Shown: piece by piece, positions 52,203 to 61,774 of the stretch
Position numbering within the stretch: the stretch's first letter is position 1
How the letters are laid out: each line of letters opens with the position of its first letter
DNA from: Bryobacterales bacterium
GTDB taxonomy: Bacteria > Acidobacteriota > Terriglobia > Bryobacterales > Bryobacteraceae
Direction of reading: 5' to 3'
DNA: 64,000 nucleotides
NCBI GenBank assembly: GCA_003164035.1
Contig: PLRS01000045.1
Coordinates: forward strand, 101,348 to 165,347
Notes under the pieces: model-generated
The model's input: only the letters and a program-made list of their open reading frames with translations
Database searches by the model: none
Told to the model about the DNA's origin: nothing
Program-made: the position numbers and the translations under genes

Positions 52203-54269
52203 GCCGCTCTCACCTCTCAATTCCACCTGCGCCAGCATCCAGGCATATTCGAACGCCTGGTCGCGCAGATGATCGTAGCGTCCGGAGGCTCCGCCGTGTC
52301 CGGCCGGCTCCATCTTGGTCTTCAACAGCAGCGGATTCGGGTCCGTCTTCAGCGTTCTCAGGCGCGCCACGTACTTGGCCGGCTCCCAATACATCACCTG
52401 GCTGTCGTTGAAGCTGGTAGTTACCAGCATGGCCGGATACGCGCGCTTCTCCAGGTTGTCGTAGGGGCTGTAGCTTCGCATGTAGTCGTAGGCGCTCTTT
52501 TGGTTGGGGTCGCCCCATTCCAGGTACTCTCCCACGGTCAGCGGCAGCGACGGGTCCATCATGGTGCTCATCACGTCCACGAAGGGAACGGCCAGGTGCG
52601 CGGCGCGGAAGAGTTCCGGCCGCAGGTTGACCACCGCGCCCATCAGCAGCCCGCCGGCGCTTCCGCCCTCGATCAGAAGCCGCTCGGGCGAGGTCCACTT
52701 TTCGCGGATCAGGAATTCGGCCACGCCGATGAAGTCGAAGAACGTGTTCTTCTTCTTCGAGAGCATGCCGTCCAACCGCCATTGCCAGCCCATTTCGTCG
52801 CCGCCCCGGATGTGGGCGATGGCATAGGCAACGCCGCGATCGAGCAGGCTCAGCCGCACGCTGGAAAACACCGCCGGCATACCGATACCGTATGAGCCGT
52901 AACCGTACAGCAGCAACGGCCCGCGGCAGTCTCGAGGGCGGCTTTTCCGGTAGACCATCGAAATCGGGATGCGAGCGCCATCCCGCGCCGTGGCCCACAA
53001 CCGCTCGGTGGCATATTCGGCCGGGTCGTATCCGCCCAGCACCTCCTGCCGTTTGAGCAGGGTGGACCCGCCGGTGCGAACGTCGTAATCGTAAACGCCG
53101 GGCGGCGTCACCGGGCTCTGGTATTCGTAGCGGTAGGTCTGGGAAGTGAACTCCGGCGTGCCGCCCGGCGAGGCCAGGTAGGCGGGCTCGGAGAATTCAA
53201 CCTCGGCCCAGCGGGAGGTAGTGAAATCGTAAATGCGCAATCGGTTCACGGCCTCGGATTTTTCGATCGAAACCGCGAAGTCCCGGAACAGGTCGAGATC
53301 CACCAGCAACACCTCCGGGCGATGCGCCAGGAACGTCCGCCAGCGCTCCGGGCGCGGGTCGTCGTCGGGCGCCGTCATCGCGGCGAAGTTCACGCCGGGC
53401 CGATTGGTGCGAATGTAGAACAGGTCCTGGCGGTGGTCGATATAATAGCGATGGCCGGTTTCGCGCGCGAGGAAAATGCGGAATTCCTCGCCCCAGCGGT
53501 CGGCGGCCAGGTAGCGCCACTCGGTCGTGTCCTTGGATTCCACGCCCACCAGCAAGTACCGCTTGTCGCGCGTCTTGGCCAGGTCGATGTCGTACAACTC
53601 GTCGGTTTCTTGGTACACCAGTTCGAATTGCTCCGTGCCCAGGGTATGGCGCCACAGCTTGTCGGGCCGCTTGGTAACGGCATCTTCCGTGGTTACGAAC
53701 AGGGTGCGGTTGTCGGCCGCCCACTCCACTCCGGTCACGCGCTCGAAAGTGTCGGGCAGGGTGATGCCGCTTCCCAGGTCCTTCACGTACAGGGTGTATT
53801 GCCGGAACCCGGTAAAATCCACCGAATACGCCAGCAGACCATCGTCGTCGCTGATGGCCATCGCGCCCAGGCCCACGAACTGGTGCGTGGCGGCCAGCTC
53901 GTTCGGGTCGATCAGGACCTCCTCGGGCGCTTCCATGTCGCGTTTGCGGCGGCACTGAATCGCGTACTGCTTGCCTTCTTCCGTACGCGAGTAATAAAGA
54001 TAGGTGCCGCGCCGTATGGGTACGCTCAAGTCGGTCTGCTTCATGCGTCCCAACATCTCCCGGTAGAGCGAGTCCGCCAGCGGCTTGAACCCGGCGGACA
54101 TGGCATCGGTGTAGGCGTTTTCGGATTCCAGGTAGCGGATTACCTCCGGATCGGTCTTTTCGCGCAACCAATAATAGTCGTCGCGGACGGTTTCGCCGTG
54201 GCGCGTTTCCGAATGCGGATGCAAGGGTGCAACCGGCGGCGGGGGTGGAGTTTCGGCAGTATGGTTCAT
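52125..54269 (-). CDS. ptrB: Oligopeptidase B (S9A serine peptidase)
   Basis: A 714-aa protein from the ATG at 54269; the upstream frame runs through a palindromic repeat and is not coding. Residues 40-430 form the propeller with TDPEVIRYLESENAYTDAMS near the start. The hydrolase domain has YGYGSYGIGMP, IAHIRGGDEMGWQWR, EGGSAGGLLMGAVVNLRPEL with the catalytic Ser, and SFNDSQVMYWEPAKYVARL with the Asp region; the His lies in PAGHGGASGRYDHLRDQAFE. It cleaves after Arg/Lys in small peptides. No signal peptide is seen, so it is probably cytoplasmic. The tail beyond EYAWMLAQ is about 20 residues longer than usual. Confidence 0.92.
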   Translation of the reverse strand: MNHTAETPPPPPVAPLHPHSETRHGETVRDDYYWLREKTDPEVIRYLESENAYTDAMSAGFKPLADSLYREMLGRMKQTDLSVPIRRGTYLYYSRTEEGKQYAIQCRRKRDMEAPEEVLIDPNELAATHQFVGLGAMAISDDDGLLAYSVDFTGFRQYTLYVKDLGSGITLPDTFERVTGVEWAADNRTLFVTTEDAVTKRPDKLWRHTLGTEQFELVYQETDELYDIDLAKTRDKRYLLVGVESKDTTEWRYLAADRWGEEFRIFLARETGHRYYIDHRQDLFYIRTNRPGVNFAAMTAPDDDPRPERWRTFLAHRPEVLLVDLDLFRDFAVSIEKSEAVNRLRIYDFTTSRWAEVEFSEPAYLASPGGTPEFTSQTYRYEYQSPVTPPGVYDYDVRTGGSTLLKRQEVLGGYDPAEYATERLWATARDGARIPISMVYRKSRPRDCRGPLLLYGYGSYGIGMPAVFSSVRLSLLDRGVAYAIAHIRGGDEMGWQWRLDGMLSKKKNTFFDFIGVAEFLIREKWTSPERLLIEGGSAGGLLMGAVVNLRPELFRAAHLAVPFVDVMSTMMDPSLPLTVGEYLEWGDPNQKSAYDYMRSYSPYDNLEKRAYPAMLVTTSFNDSQVMYWEPAKYVARLRTLKTDPNPLLLKTKMEPAGHGGASGRYDHLRDQAFEYAWMLAQVELRGESGSGQPQLPHGGSGAAQVGQLHFRILP

Positions 54270-54314
54270 GGCAAGCGCGGCTCGCGAATTCCATTGTGGC
54301 GCAGCTGAGGCGGG

Positions 54315-54399
54315 GTGGGGCAGACCATCGCATTTCGTGGTCTGCCACCAGGTCACGTGGGGTGTAGGGCAGACCACACAAAACGATGGTCTGCCCCAC
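54315..54399. repeat. Nested double palindrome upstream of ptrB
   Basis: The outer arms gtggggcagaccatcg (54315-54330) and 54384-54399 are perfectly complementary. Inside, tggtctgcc pairs with ggcagacca. Related words (a GTGGGGC-type hairpin) recur near 59241, so it may belong to a dispersed repeat family. Confidence 0.8.
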
Positions 54400-54408
54400 A
54401 GTGCTCTC

Positions 54409-55842
54409 TCAATAGTTCACATAGATCGGATTCGTCAGGGCGACCAGCGATCCGGCGGCATCCTGCAGGGTCGCGCGTACCCAGTGGCGTCCGCCGCCCA
54501 GCGTCAGAGACACCGGATCGCTCTGAACATTGCGATCGACGGTCCAGGACTTCACCGTCCTGCCGTCGAAAATCAAGGCCGCCTTACACCCCGTGCAATC
54601 CTTCGCGCGAACCTGAAACTCAACCGCGCCGTTTGCCGCCGGGTGGATGGTGTCACCCATGATTGCCTGGCCCGACGAAAGATAGAGAGCCGGTCCCTCC
54701 GGTCCTCTGAGCTGAACGAAAACGTGACCGGCTTTGATCCCGGCCAGGATCGCCGGCTCGGAAAGCTGGCTGGCGTATACCACCGTGGTGGGATTGCCGA
54801 CACCGCTGCCGCGGTCGAGCTGTTCGCCGGCGCGGTGATCGTCGCTGCCGCCCACTCCGGTGATGCGGTGCCCTAGGGCGATTTGTTCCTCCCAGAACGG
54901 CACGCCGTTGCCCGCCGGCGGCTGGAACCAACTGCCCTTTTCGCTATAACCGTTGACGATCTCGATAGCGTCGATGCGCGAAAAATCGGTCTGTTCCTTC
55001 CATCCCCAGCCGCAGCCGGGACAGGCCGGGCCAACCGGCCAGTACGCGTGGTTGATGGAGACGAGGGCATGCGCGCGGTGGACTTGATCGAGGAAATCGT
55101 CGATGGTCCAGTTGCGATAGCCGATGCGGAAGTCGAGGAATTCGGCCGTGCCCCATACGTTGGCGTGTCCGGCTAAGGTGGTCATCTCGCGGCCGTGGAT
55201 CAGCAAAAGACGGTCGAAATACGGCTGCATCTCGCGGATCGAATTGAGTGTCACCGCCGTGTTGTGATCGGTGATGGCAAGGAAATCCAAATGACGCGCG
55301 GCCGCGGCTTCCACCAGTTTGAAGGCGGGGCAGGGAACGTTCTTCCCGGCCTGGCTGAGGCAAACGCCATCGCTGTGGCCAGTGTGGGAATGAAGGTCGC
55401 CCTTGTACCAGCCGGGCTCGGAACGAAGAACGATGCCGGTGGGCCGGTCGTCGCTGGTGGAGAAGTCGATGCGCGCCGTGTAATCGCTCGTCCGCTCCGG
55501 ATTCACGTTGACAACGCCGAGCGCCAGGTGCCAGGTGCCGGGCACGATCGGGCCGGGTGCAAACGGCGGCGTGGCATCGTATTCCGAAATCGTGAACGAC
55601 AGGCGGCCGGCGCCGCGGTACATGATCGGGTCGAAGATTCCAAGGTAGAGTTGCGTGCCCTGGTCGCGGCCGGTGAAAGTCAGTTGCACGTCGACGCGCC
55701 TCGTGCCGGCGGGCACTTCGAACGGCAGCATACGGAACTGGCCGGAGTCCCGGCTGGTTACGCTGCCCTTTAGCAAGACCTGACCGGCGGCGCCGTTCGC
55801 CAGAAGCAACACAAGGGCGGCGAAGGCTGGGCGGTTTACCAT
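54409..55842 (-). CDS. Exported PHP-domain metallohydrolase (CehA/McbA-like)
   Basis: A 477-aa protein from the ATG at 55842, overlapping the receptor stop by 7 bp. It has a signal peptide (NRPAFAALVLLLANGAAGQ), an N-terminal beta domain of about 130 residues, and a PHP domain: WYKGDLHSHTGHSDG with the metal-binding His-x-His, HLDFLAITDHNTAVTLNSIR with Asp-His, IHGREMTTLAGHANVWG, then VSINHAYW and GVGGSDDHRAGEQ. This is the CehA/McbA layout for exported phosphoesterase-type enzymes. A C-terminal Ig-like region follows. Coupling to an outer-membrane receptor suggests it processes a compound that the receptor imports. Confidence 0.85.
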   Translation of the reverse strand: MVNRPAFAALVLLLANGAAGQVLLKGSVTSRDSGQFRMLPFEVPAGTRRVDVQLTFTGRDQGTQLYLGIFDPIMYRGAGRLSFTISEYDATPPFAPGPIVPGTWHLALGVVNVNPERTSDYTARIDFSTSDDRPTGIVLRSEPGWYKGDLHSHTGHSDGVCLSQAGKNVPCPAFKLVEAAAARHLDFLAITDHNTAVTLNSIREMQPYFDRLLLIHGREMTTLAGHANVWGTAEFLDFRIGYRNWTIDDFLDQVHRAHALVSINHAYWPVGPACPGCGWGWKEQTDFSRIDAIEIVNGYSEKGSWFQPPAGNGVPFWEEQIALGHRITGVGGSDDHRAGEQLDRGSGVGNPTTVVYASQLSEPAILAGIKAGHVFVQLRGPEGPALYLSSGQAIMGDTIHPAANGAVEFQVRAKDCTGCKAALIFDGRTVKSWTVDRNVQSDPVSLTLGGGRHWVRATLQDAAGSLVALTNPIYVNY

Positions 55843-58800
55843 GTGAGCCGAAGCGACATCTGGATGCGCCGGGTGGTGCCGGCAGCGTTGAATATCCCGA
55901 AGGATGGGTCGGATACGGTTCGGAAATTGTCGCCCGCGGCCGTCAGAAACACGGTGTTGAAGATATTGAAAAGGTCGGCCCGGTATTCCAGCGACCACGG
56001 CCCGGAACCCAGCGGACCGTGTTCGAAGATGGTGAAACGCTTGGCGAAAGTCCAGTCGAAATCGATCGGTTTGTTCATCCGTCCAGTGTTGCGTCCGCAA
56101 GTTCCATTGTTTCCCAAAAGCGGCTGCGTGTACTCGGAGTTCGATTGCGTGCCCGCCAGGCCGAGATGAAAGACACCGCCGGCGGCGCAGTTGCCCCGCG
56201 CATTATCCAGGCTGCTGACCAGGTTTCCATCCATGTTGACGTCCGAGATGCCCAGCCGCGGCCCGCTCAGAACCGTGAACGGGATGCCGGATTGCATCTG
56301 ATCGATGGAGGAGAAAGTCCAGCCGCCCAGGGCATGGCCCAGAATTCCCTTCTGCGTTCGGAAAAACGGTACCTGCCAGACGTGCGACAGGGTGAACCGC
56401 CGCGGAATGTTGTAGGCGGAAACGGCGCGCTCGTTGGCCAGATTGAACTGATCCTGGGCGAAGCCGTGGTCGTTGGTGGCTTGGCCAGGGCTGTAGTCGG
56501 AGCTGTTATCGATGGACTTGGACCAGGTGTAGTAAGCGCGCACCAGCAAGCCGTGCGCCAGCGCGCGCGTCAGCATGACTTGCAGAGAGTGGTAGGTGGA
56601 GCTGCCGTCGTCGCCGATCAGGCTGACGTCGTTGAAGCGCGGGTCCAGGCGATCGCTGCGTGTGGTCGCGGTGCCGTTTTCCGCCGCCACGGCGGCCTGG
56701 AACTGCGCGAGGCGCGCCTGCTCATCGGCGGTACTGATGGCCGGCGCCGGGCGGCTTGCCGGCGCCACCGAGTTTTCCGGCTCGTAGGTGGTCAGGGCCG
56801 TGCCCTTGGTCCCGACATAGCTGACGTCGGCGGCCAGCGACGAACTCAGGCGGTATTGAACCCCCACGCTGAACTGTTGCGAGTAAGGGTTGCGCAGGTC
56901 GGGCTTCATGGTCACGATGCTTCCCAGGTTGACCAGCGAGCCGAAATTGCCGAGTTGGGCGTTCAGGCTTTGTTGCACCGCCGCCGTTCCCGCATAGAGA
57001 TTATCGAAACTGTTGGCGCCGCCGATGGCCGTTCCCGCCAGCGAGCCGGTGTAGTCGCTGGGCGGCGTGGTGCGGCCCGCCTGCAGGCCGTTGAACAGGA
57101 AGGAATCGTAGTAAATTCCGTAACCGCCGCGCACCACCAGCGGCCCCGAATGCGGATTCCAGGCGAAGCCGAATCGCGGCGCGATGAGCCCCGGGTTCGC
57201 CTGCACCAGGGGGTTCTGGGTGCGAAAGGTCCCAAGAAATCCGCTGCCCGCCTGGCCGATCGTTCCGGGAACCTCCGGGTCGAGCACCGACTGCGTATTA
57301 TGCACCGCGCTCAGCCCGCCCTGATACTCCCAGCGAAGGCCCAGATTCAGCGTGAGGCTGGGCAGCACTCTCCAGTCGTCCTGCACAAAAAAGCCCGGGA
57401 AGCTGGTGCGGAATCCGCGATAGGTGTTGCCGAAGACCTGGCTGTAAGCGCTGGGCGTGCCGGTAAGAAAAGTGGCCAGCGAGGTGAAGGTGTAGACGCC
57501 GCGCTCGCTGGTGTCGTTGATCGAGTTGTCCTGAATGTTGCGCAGGTCGAAGCCGGCTTTCAGGAAGTGGCGGCCGTGCGTGTAGCTGAACGAATCGTTC
57601 AATTGGTAGAGGTTGAAGATCCGGCCCTGTGGCCAGGACTGCACCGTACCGAAACCCACCAGGCCGGTGACGCTGAAACGCGGCGTCGCGGGAAGTGTCT
57701 CCGGCGAGAAGAGCGCGCTCGAACGGCCGTAAGCCAGGCGCAGTTCGTTGGTCGCGCTCGGGCTCAGAACCCAGGTGTCTGCGACCATGGCATTTCGTCC
57801 CTTGGGGTCGAACGTGGCGTCGAAAGCCGGCAGCGAGCCGGCAGTGCGGTTGTATCCCGTGCCCACGTTCTGAAAATAACGGACCGTGAGGCTGTGGCGA
57901 TCGCTGAAGTAGTGGTCTCCGCGGATCAGAAACAGGTCGGCATTGGCGGGGCTGGGAGCCAGAATGGCGCTGGTTCCGATTAGAGGATTCGAGGTGCCTG
58001 TGGTGGGCAGAGGCAGCAAGGTCAGAATCGACACGATGTTCGGATCGGTGGCCTCGGCCCGCGCGGATTGGGTGGGAAGATTGGCGATAAAAGTATTACC
58101 GGCGCCTCGCGTACGGCGGCCTTCGTAGCCCCCGAATAGAAAGGTCCGGTTCTTCCGCGCCGCGCCCCCCGCCGACAAGCCGAAATCGTTCTGCCGCAGC
58201 GGCGTCGCATTGCCGGTTTGGTCGAAAAAATCGCGCGCGTTCAATGCCGAATTTTGCAGGAAATCGTAAGCCGACCCGTGCAGTTCGTTGGAGCCGCTTT
58301 TGGTGATCATGAGCACCTCGGCATTGCTCTTGACGCCGTATTCGGCGTTCCAGTTGTTGGTGAGGATTTGGAATTCCGCCAGCATGTCCGGCGCCGGTTG
58401 CGTGGCCAGCGCGATGCCGCCGTATTCCCAATCGTTCGCGTCGGTGTAGTCGAGTTGATGCGCTGTGGCTTTGGACCGGCCGCCATTCGAGTTGAGCTGC
58501 CCCGCTTGCGCGATGGAAAGCGTGGTGAGGTTGCCGCCGCTTGGAGTGAACGTCGGGGTGACGCCGGGCGAGAGCACGATGACGTTGGTAATGTCGCGGC
58601 GGGAACTGGGCAGATCTTCGAGTTCAACGGCGTCGCGCGCAATCTGCCGCAGAGGTTCGCCGGCATCGACAATCGGGGTGACCTCGGCGGAGACAGCCAC
58701 CGTCGTGGACTGCTCGCCGACTTGAAGAGAGAAATTCTGCGTTGTGCTCTGGCTGGCATATACGGCGAGATCGGCCGCGATCGTGCGGAACCCCGGTTTA

Positions 58801-59039
58801 GTGGCCGTCAGCCGATACCGGCCGGGCGCCACCGCGCTGAACAGGTAGACTCCGGCAGCCGCCGTTGTAACGCTGCGGGAGACTTGCGTATCTAAACTGG
58901 TCAAGGTCAGCACGCAGCCCTCGACAGTGGCTGAACTGGGATCGAGAACGGAGCCTTCAATCCGACCGGTCGTGTATTGACAGTACGCGACAAGACATAG
59001 GCCGCTGAACAGCAGCGCTAAACGGAGGTTCTGGAACAT
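55836..59039 (-). CDS. Oar-type TonB-dependent receptor with carboxypeptidase-regulatory-like domain
   Basis: A 1067-aa outer-membrane protein. After a signal peptide (LALLFSGLCLVAYCQ) comes a CarboxypepD_reg-like Ig domain (GRIEGSVLDPSSATVEGCVL, then GVYLFSAVAPGRYRLTATKP), a plug region (LPSSRRDITNVIVLSPGVTP), and a beta-barrel with WEYQGGLSAVHN-like strands, ending RRIQMSLRLTW with a C-terminal aromatic residue. The barrel is of the Oar/SusC-like type expanded in acidobacteria. It likely imports large substrates with TonB energy. The downstream exported hydrolase overlaps its stop. The promoter region 59040-59170 shows no clear boxes to my eye. Confidence 0.92.
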   Translation of the reverse strand: MFQNLRLALLFSGLCLVAYCQYTTGRIEGSVLDPSSATVEGCVLTLTSLDTQVSRSVTTAAAGVYLFSAVAPGRYRLTATKPGFRTIAADLAVYASQSTTQNFSLQVGEQSTTVAVSAEVTPIVDAGEPLRQIARDAVELEDLPSSRRDITNVIVLSPGVTPTFTPSGGNLTTLSIAQAGQLNSNGGRSKATAHQLDYTDANDWEYGGIALATQPAPDMLAEFQILTNNWNAEYGVKSNAEVLMITKSGSNELHGSAYDFLQNSALNARDFFDQTGNATPLRQNDFGLSAGGAARKNRTFLFGGYEGRRTRGAGNTFIANLPTQSARAEATDPNIVSILTLLPLPTTGTSNPLIGTSAILAPSPANADLFLIRGDHYFSDRHSLTVRYFQNVGTGYNRTAGSLPAFDATFDPKGRNAMVADTWVLSPSATNELRLAYGRSSALFSPETLPATPRFSVTGLVGFGTVQSWPQGRIFNLYQLNDSFSYTHGRHFLKAGFDLRNIQDNSINDTSERGVYTFTSLATFLTGTPSAYSQVFGNTYRGFRTSFPGFFVQDDWRVLPSLTLNLGLRWEYQGGLSAVHNTQSVLDPEVPGTIGQAGSGFLGTFRTQNPLVQANPGLIAPRFGFAWNPHSGPLVVRGGYGIYYDSFLFNGLQAGRTTPPSDYTGSLAGTAIGGANSFDNLYAGTAAVQQSLNAQLGNFGSLVNLGSIVTMKPDLRNPYSQQFSVGVQYRLSSSLAADVSYVGTKGTALTTYEPENSVAPASRPAPAISTADEQARLAQFQAAVAAENGTATTRSDRLDPRFNDVSLIGDDGSSTYHSLQVMLTRALAHGLLVRAYYTWSKSIDNSSDYSPGQATNDHGFAQDQFNLANERAVSAYNIPRRFTLSHVWQVPFFRTQKGILGHALGGWTFSSIDQMQSGIPFTVLSGPRLGISDVNMDGNLVSSLDNARGNCAAGGVFHLGLAGTQSNSEYTQPLLGNNGTCGRNTGRMNKPIDFDWTFAKRFTIFEHGPLGSGPWSLEYRADLFNIFNTVFLTAAGDNFRTVSDPSFGIFNAAGTTRRIQMSLRLTW

Positions 59040-59403
59040 AAGCGAGTCACGATGGTAACAGGCAGGATTTAACGACCGTTGACAGTTCCGTGACGGATCG
59101 CTGAATGGGCACGAAAGTCGCCGATTTCGGCTCTTATATTATGAATCGGCATCAAGACTGAAGCTGTTGCTTTAAGCCGTAGCGCGGGCTGAAAAGCCTA
59201 ATTCCGCATGCTTTTCCCAATTTCGGAAGACGCCAAAATGGTGGGGCGTCCGCCCCACTAAATCGACGCTGGCGCTTGGTGTCCCGAAAAGCATGCGGCA
59301 TTGGGCTGTCAAGCTGCTGAGCCGAGATTCCGAACTCCCGATGTCGTGGAATTTGAGTTGAGCCATGTTTCGGCGGTGAGGAAAGCCAGACGGGACAGAC
59401 CCC
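59040..59403. repeat. Intergenic region with nested inverted repeats
   Basis: ccgcatgcttttc (59204-59216) and gaaaagcatgcgg (59286-59298) are complementary, and between them lies a hairpin GTGGGGC-GTCC-GCCCCAC near 59241-59258. No gene is seen in this 364-bp stretch. It probably holds the receptor's promoter and a repeat element. Confidence 0.7.
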
Positions 59404-60216
59404 CTACACTTCTTCCAGTGAATACCCCGGCAGCGCCACTTCGTCGAAGCCGCGCCGGACGGCGCCCGACCACTCCAGCGCGCTTTCGGTCTCGATTGTG
59501 ACCGGCCAGGCGTCCTCGGCGCCGGAGGGGCGTAGACGGAAGGCGATACTGTTTTCCACGCGGCCCTCCTGGATGATGAGCAGCCGCCGCTCGCCGCCCG
59601 CCGTTACCCTCGCCAGCACCTGGCGCGCCGCCGCGGCGCCGGCCGGCCGTCGCAGCGAAAGCTGCATCACCGCCGCTTCCCGGCTGGGCCGCACCGCGCG
59701 CACCACAAACAGCGGCCGCCGCCGCCTCGCTGGCACCGGCAGATAGCCCACCGCCAGCCTGTCCTCGCCCGGAGCCGAGTCCTCACAAGCGGTTGGGTCC
59801 GCGCATTCGGTTGGCGCCGCGGCGGGGTCGGCGCCGGTTTCGATCTCGAAGTCTTCCTCGCCGGCGTCTTCGCTGTGAAACGAAAGCGAAATCTTCAACC
59901 AGACGTTGGCCTGAACCTGGAGAGCGAAGCGGTCCGCCGTAGCGATGCGCGCCGGCAGGCGCAAGCTTCGCGCATGCCAACGCAGGCCGTTCAGCACGAC
60001 CAGGCCGCGCGCCCGGCACCAGGTGACCGCGGCGGTTCCCACCGTCCCCGGCCGGCACTCGAACGACAGGCCGAACGCAAACCTGCCGCTTAAAGCGCGC
60101 TTGGCCCGAAACACTGCCGTGGCCACCGGTTGGCCGGCCGGTTTGTCAATGTGCAATCGTCCCTCCAGCACGCGCGTCCTTCCGCCGCAAGAGAATCCCG
60201 GCGGGGATCGTCGCAT
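59404..60216 (-). CDS. Hypothetical protein with repeated beta-rich segments
   Basis: A 270-aa protein if started at ATG 60216; an ATG at 60264 is also in frame. It is Arg/Ala-rich and lacks a signal peptide. The middle holds an acidic Glu/Asp-rich stretch (EDAGEEDFEIETGADPAAAP) followed by a short Cys pair. The rest looks beta-rich (FAFGLSFECRPG, LLIIQEGRVENSIAFRLRPS). I recognise no family. The codon pattern fits a real gene, but the frame is not supported by neighbours; it diverges from the YciI-like gene. Confidence 0.5.
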   Translation of the reverse strand: MRRSPPGFSCGGRTRVLEGRLHIDKPAGQPVATAVFRAKRALSGRFAFGLSFECRPGTVGTAAVTWCRARGLVVLNGLRWHARSLRLPARIATADRFALQVQANVWLKISLSFHSEDAGEEDFEIETGADPAAAPTECADPTACEDSAPGEDRLAVGYLPVPARRRRPLFVVRAVRPSREAAVMQLSLRRPAGAAAARQVLARVTAGGERRLLIIQEGRVENSIAFRLRPSGAEDAWPVTIETESALEWSGAVRRGFDEVALPGYSLEEV

Positions 60217-60289
60217 CTCTGCATTATGCCCCAGGTCGCCACTGCCAGGGAAATGGATCCACAAGAAACGGCTGCGCTACCATCGGAGC

Positions 60290-60640
60290 ATGCGCAAGCT
60301 CTTGCTATTTGCGGCCATCGTTGCGTTTGCCCAGGAGCCGTCGGTCCCGCCAGGCATGCGATGCCCGCAACGCACGCTGGTCTTTTTTGAGTTCGCCGCC
60401 AACGCGGCCAAAAGCGCGGACTTCCAGAAGGAGCATCTTGCTTACGTGCTGGAGCTGTTGAAATCCGGAAAGGCGATAGCCGCCGGCCCTCTGTCCGACG
60501 GCCGTTCGGCCGCCATACTGTTCGCAACCAAGGATTGGGACGAGGCTGAGGCGCTGATCGAGAAAGAACCGTTCAACCGCGAGGGTGTTTTCAAAGTTGC
60601 CAGTCACAGCGTTTGGACCGCCTGCGAGGCGTCCCGGTAG
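60290..60640 (+). CDS. YciI-like (YCII-related) protein, probably exported
   Basis: A 116-aa protein from ATG 60290 with a hydrophobic N-terminus (MRKLLLFAAIVAFAQEPSV) and a YCII-related ferredoxin-like fold: FQKEHLAYVLELLKSGKAIA, then AGPLSDGRSAAILFATKDWD and EAEALIEKEPFNREGVF. The conserved His and Asp of the family are present in KEHL and GPLSDG. Function of the family is unclear. A longer frame upstream is out of register with any start and is not coding. Confidence 0.8.
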   Translation: MRKLLLFAAIVAFAQEPSVPPGMRCPQRTLVFFEFAANAAKSADFQKEHLAYVLELLKSGKAIAAGPLSDGRSAAILFATKDWDEAEALIEKEPFNREGVFKVASHSVWTACEASR

Positions 60641-60661
60641 GGAAGGCCCGGTCCGGATTTT

Positions 60662-61594
60662 GTGCAGTTACCCGACCTCGTCCGCCGGTCCATCCAGTCG
60701 CGCGGCGAAGCGGCCGGTTTCGCCCCGCTCGCCCGCGCCGCGCGCCTGCTGTCGGACGCTTATCGCGACCATCGCCCGCAAGACCTGGCCCAAATACCGG
60801 CCGGGGATCGCACCGCGGCCTATCTGGTAACCCGCATGCCGGCGACTTATGCGGCCGCCTTTCACGTGTTGGCCGAAGTGCGCCGCCGCCTGGGCGAACC
60901 GCTCCCCGCCAGTGTGCTCGATATCGGGGCCGGCACCGGCGCCGCATCTCTGGCCGCCCGCGCCTGGTTTCCCGATGCCGCGCTCACCATGTTGGAACGG
61001 GACCGCGATTTCGCCCGCGCAGCCGAGGAATGGCTGCCCGACGCCGCGCGCCTGTCCGGGGACCTCGGCCGCATGGACCTGCCGCCTCACGATCTGGTAA
61101 TCGCCGCCTACTCCATCGGTGAGATGGATCCCGGCCCGCTCTGGCGATTGTGGGAAGCCGCGCGCGTGGCGCTGGTCCTGATCGAGCCCGGCACGCCGCG
61201 GGGATTCGCCGCTATCGCCGCCATGCGCACTGCCTTGCTCGAGCGCGGAGCCGCCATGCTGGCGCCCTGTCCCGGCTCCGGCCCCTGTCCTATCCAGTCT
61301 CCCGATTGGTGCCATTTCGCCGCCCGCGTCGAACGTTCCTCCCTGCATCGGCGTTTGAAGGACGCCGATCTCAACTTCGAAGATGAAAAATTCAGCTACG
61401 TAGCCCTAGGGCGACACCCGGTGAGTTTGCCGCCCGCGCGCATCATCCGCCGTCCCGAACACCACCCCGGCTTGATCCGGATCGTGCAATGCACCCCTTC
61501 CGGCATCGAATCGCGAAACGTAACCCGCCGCGCCCCTGCAGCCTTCCGCCTGGCCCGGCATGCCGCCTGGGGAGACGAGGGGCTGGGACGATGA
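60662..61594 (+). CDS. Rsm22-like ribosomal methyltransferase family protein
   Basis: A 310-aa protein from GTG 60662. A SAM-binding core is seen in SVLDIGAGTGAASLAARAWF and DLVIAAYSIGEMD. A cysteine-rich segment, CPGSGPCPIQSPDWCHFAAR, and the block EDEKFSYVALGR are the marks of the Rsm22 family, linked to small ribosomal subunit assembly in mitochondria and bacteria. The C-terminal 43 residues (from HHPGLIRIVQCTPSGIESRN) are repeated as a stand-alone fragment at 62930-63060. The gene follows the YciI-like gene by 21 bp and may share its transcript. Confidence 0.85.
   Translation: MQLPDLVRRSIQSRGEAAGFAPLARAARLLSDAYRDHRPQDLAQIPAGDRTAAYLVTRMPATYAAAFHVLAEVRRRLGEPLPASVLDIGAGTGAASLAARAWFPDAALTMLERDRDFARAAEEWLPDAARLSGDLGRMDLPPHDLVIAAYSIGEMDPGPLWRLWEAARVALVLIEPGTPRGFAAIAAMRTALLERGAAMLAPCPGSGPCPIQSPDWCHFAARVERSSLHRRLKDADLNFEDEKFSYVALGRHPVSLPPARIIRRPEHHPGLIRIVQCTPSGIESRNVTRRAPAAFRLARHAAWGDEGLGR
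61461..61594 (+). repeat. 3' end of rsm22-like gene, upstream copy
   Basis: About 130 bases, roughly 85 percent identical by eye to 62930-63060, including the stop region. The identity begins sharply at accacccc in both copies. Confidence 0.85.
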
Positions 61595-61774
61595 AGCCGG
61601 CGATGAGATCCAGACCGCCCGCGGAAGCTCCAAAGAACCGGCAGCCGCAATACTGGTAGCCACGAATAACTCAGAGCAGTTTCAGAAGAATGGCAGCTTT
61701 CAGATAACGCGGGCGAGCATGGCCTGGAAGATACCGCCCTCCGTGCGCCGATGTACCATGGTCACGGGGGCATC

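Noticed and set aside
56019..57983. A 654-codon plus-strand frame opposite the Oar-type receptor
   Set aside because: It mirrors the receptor codons and has no recognisable domain.
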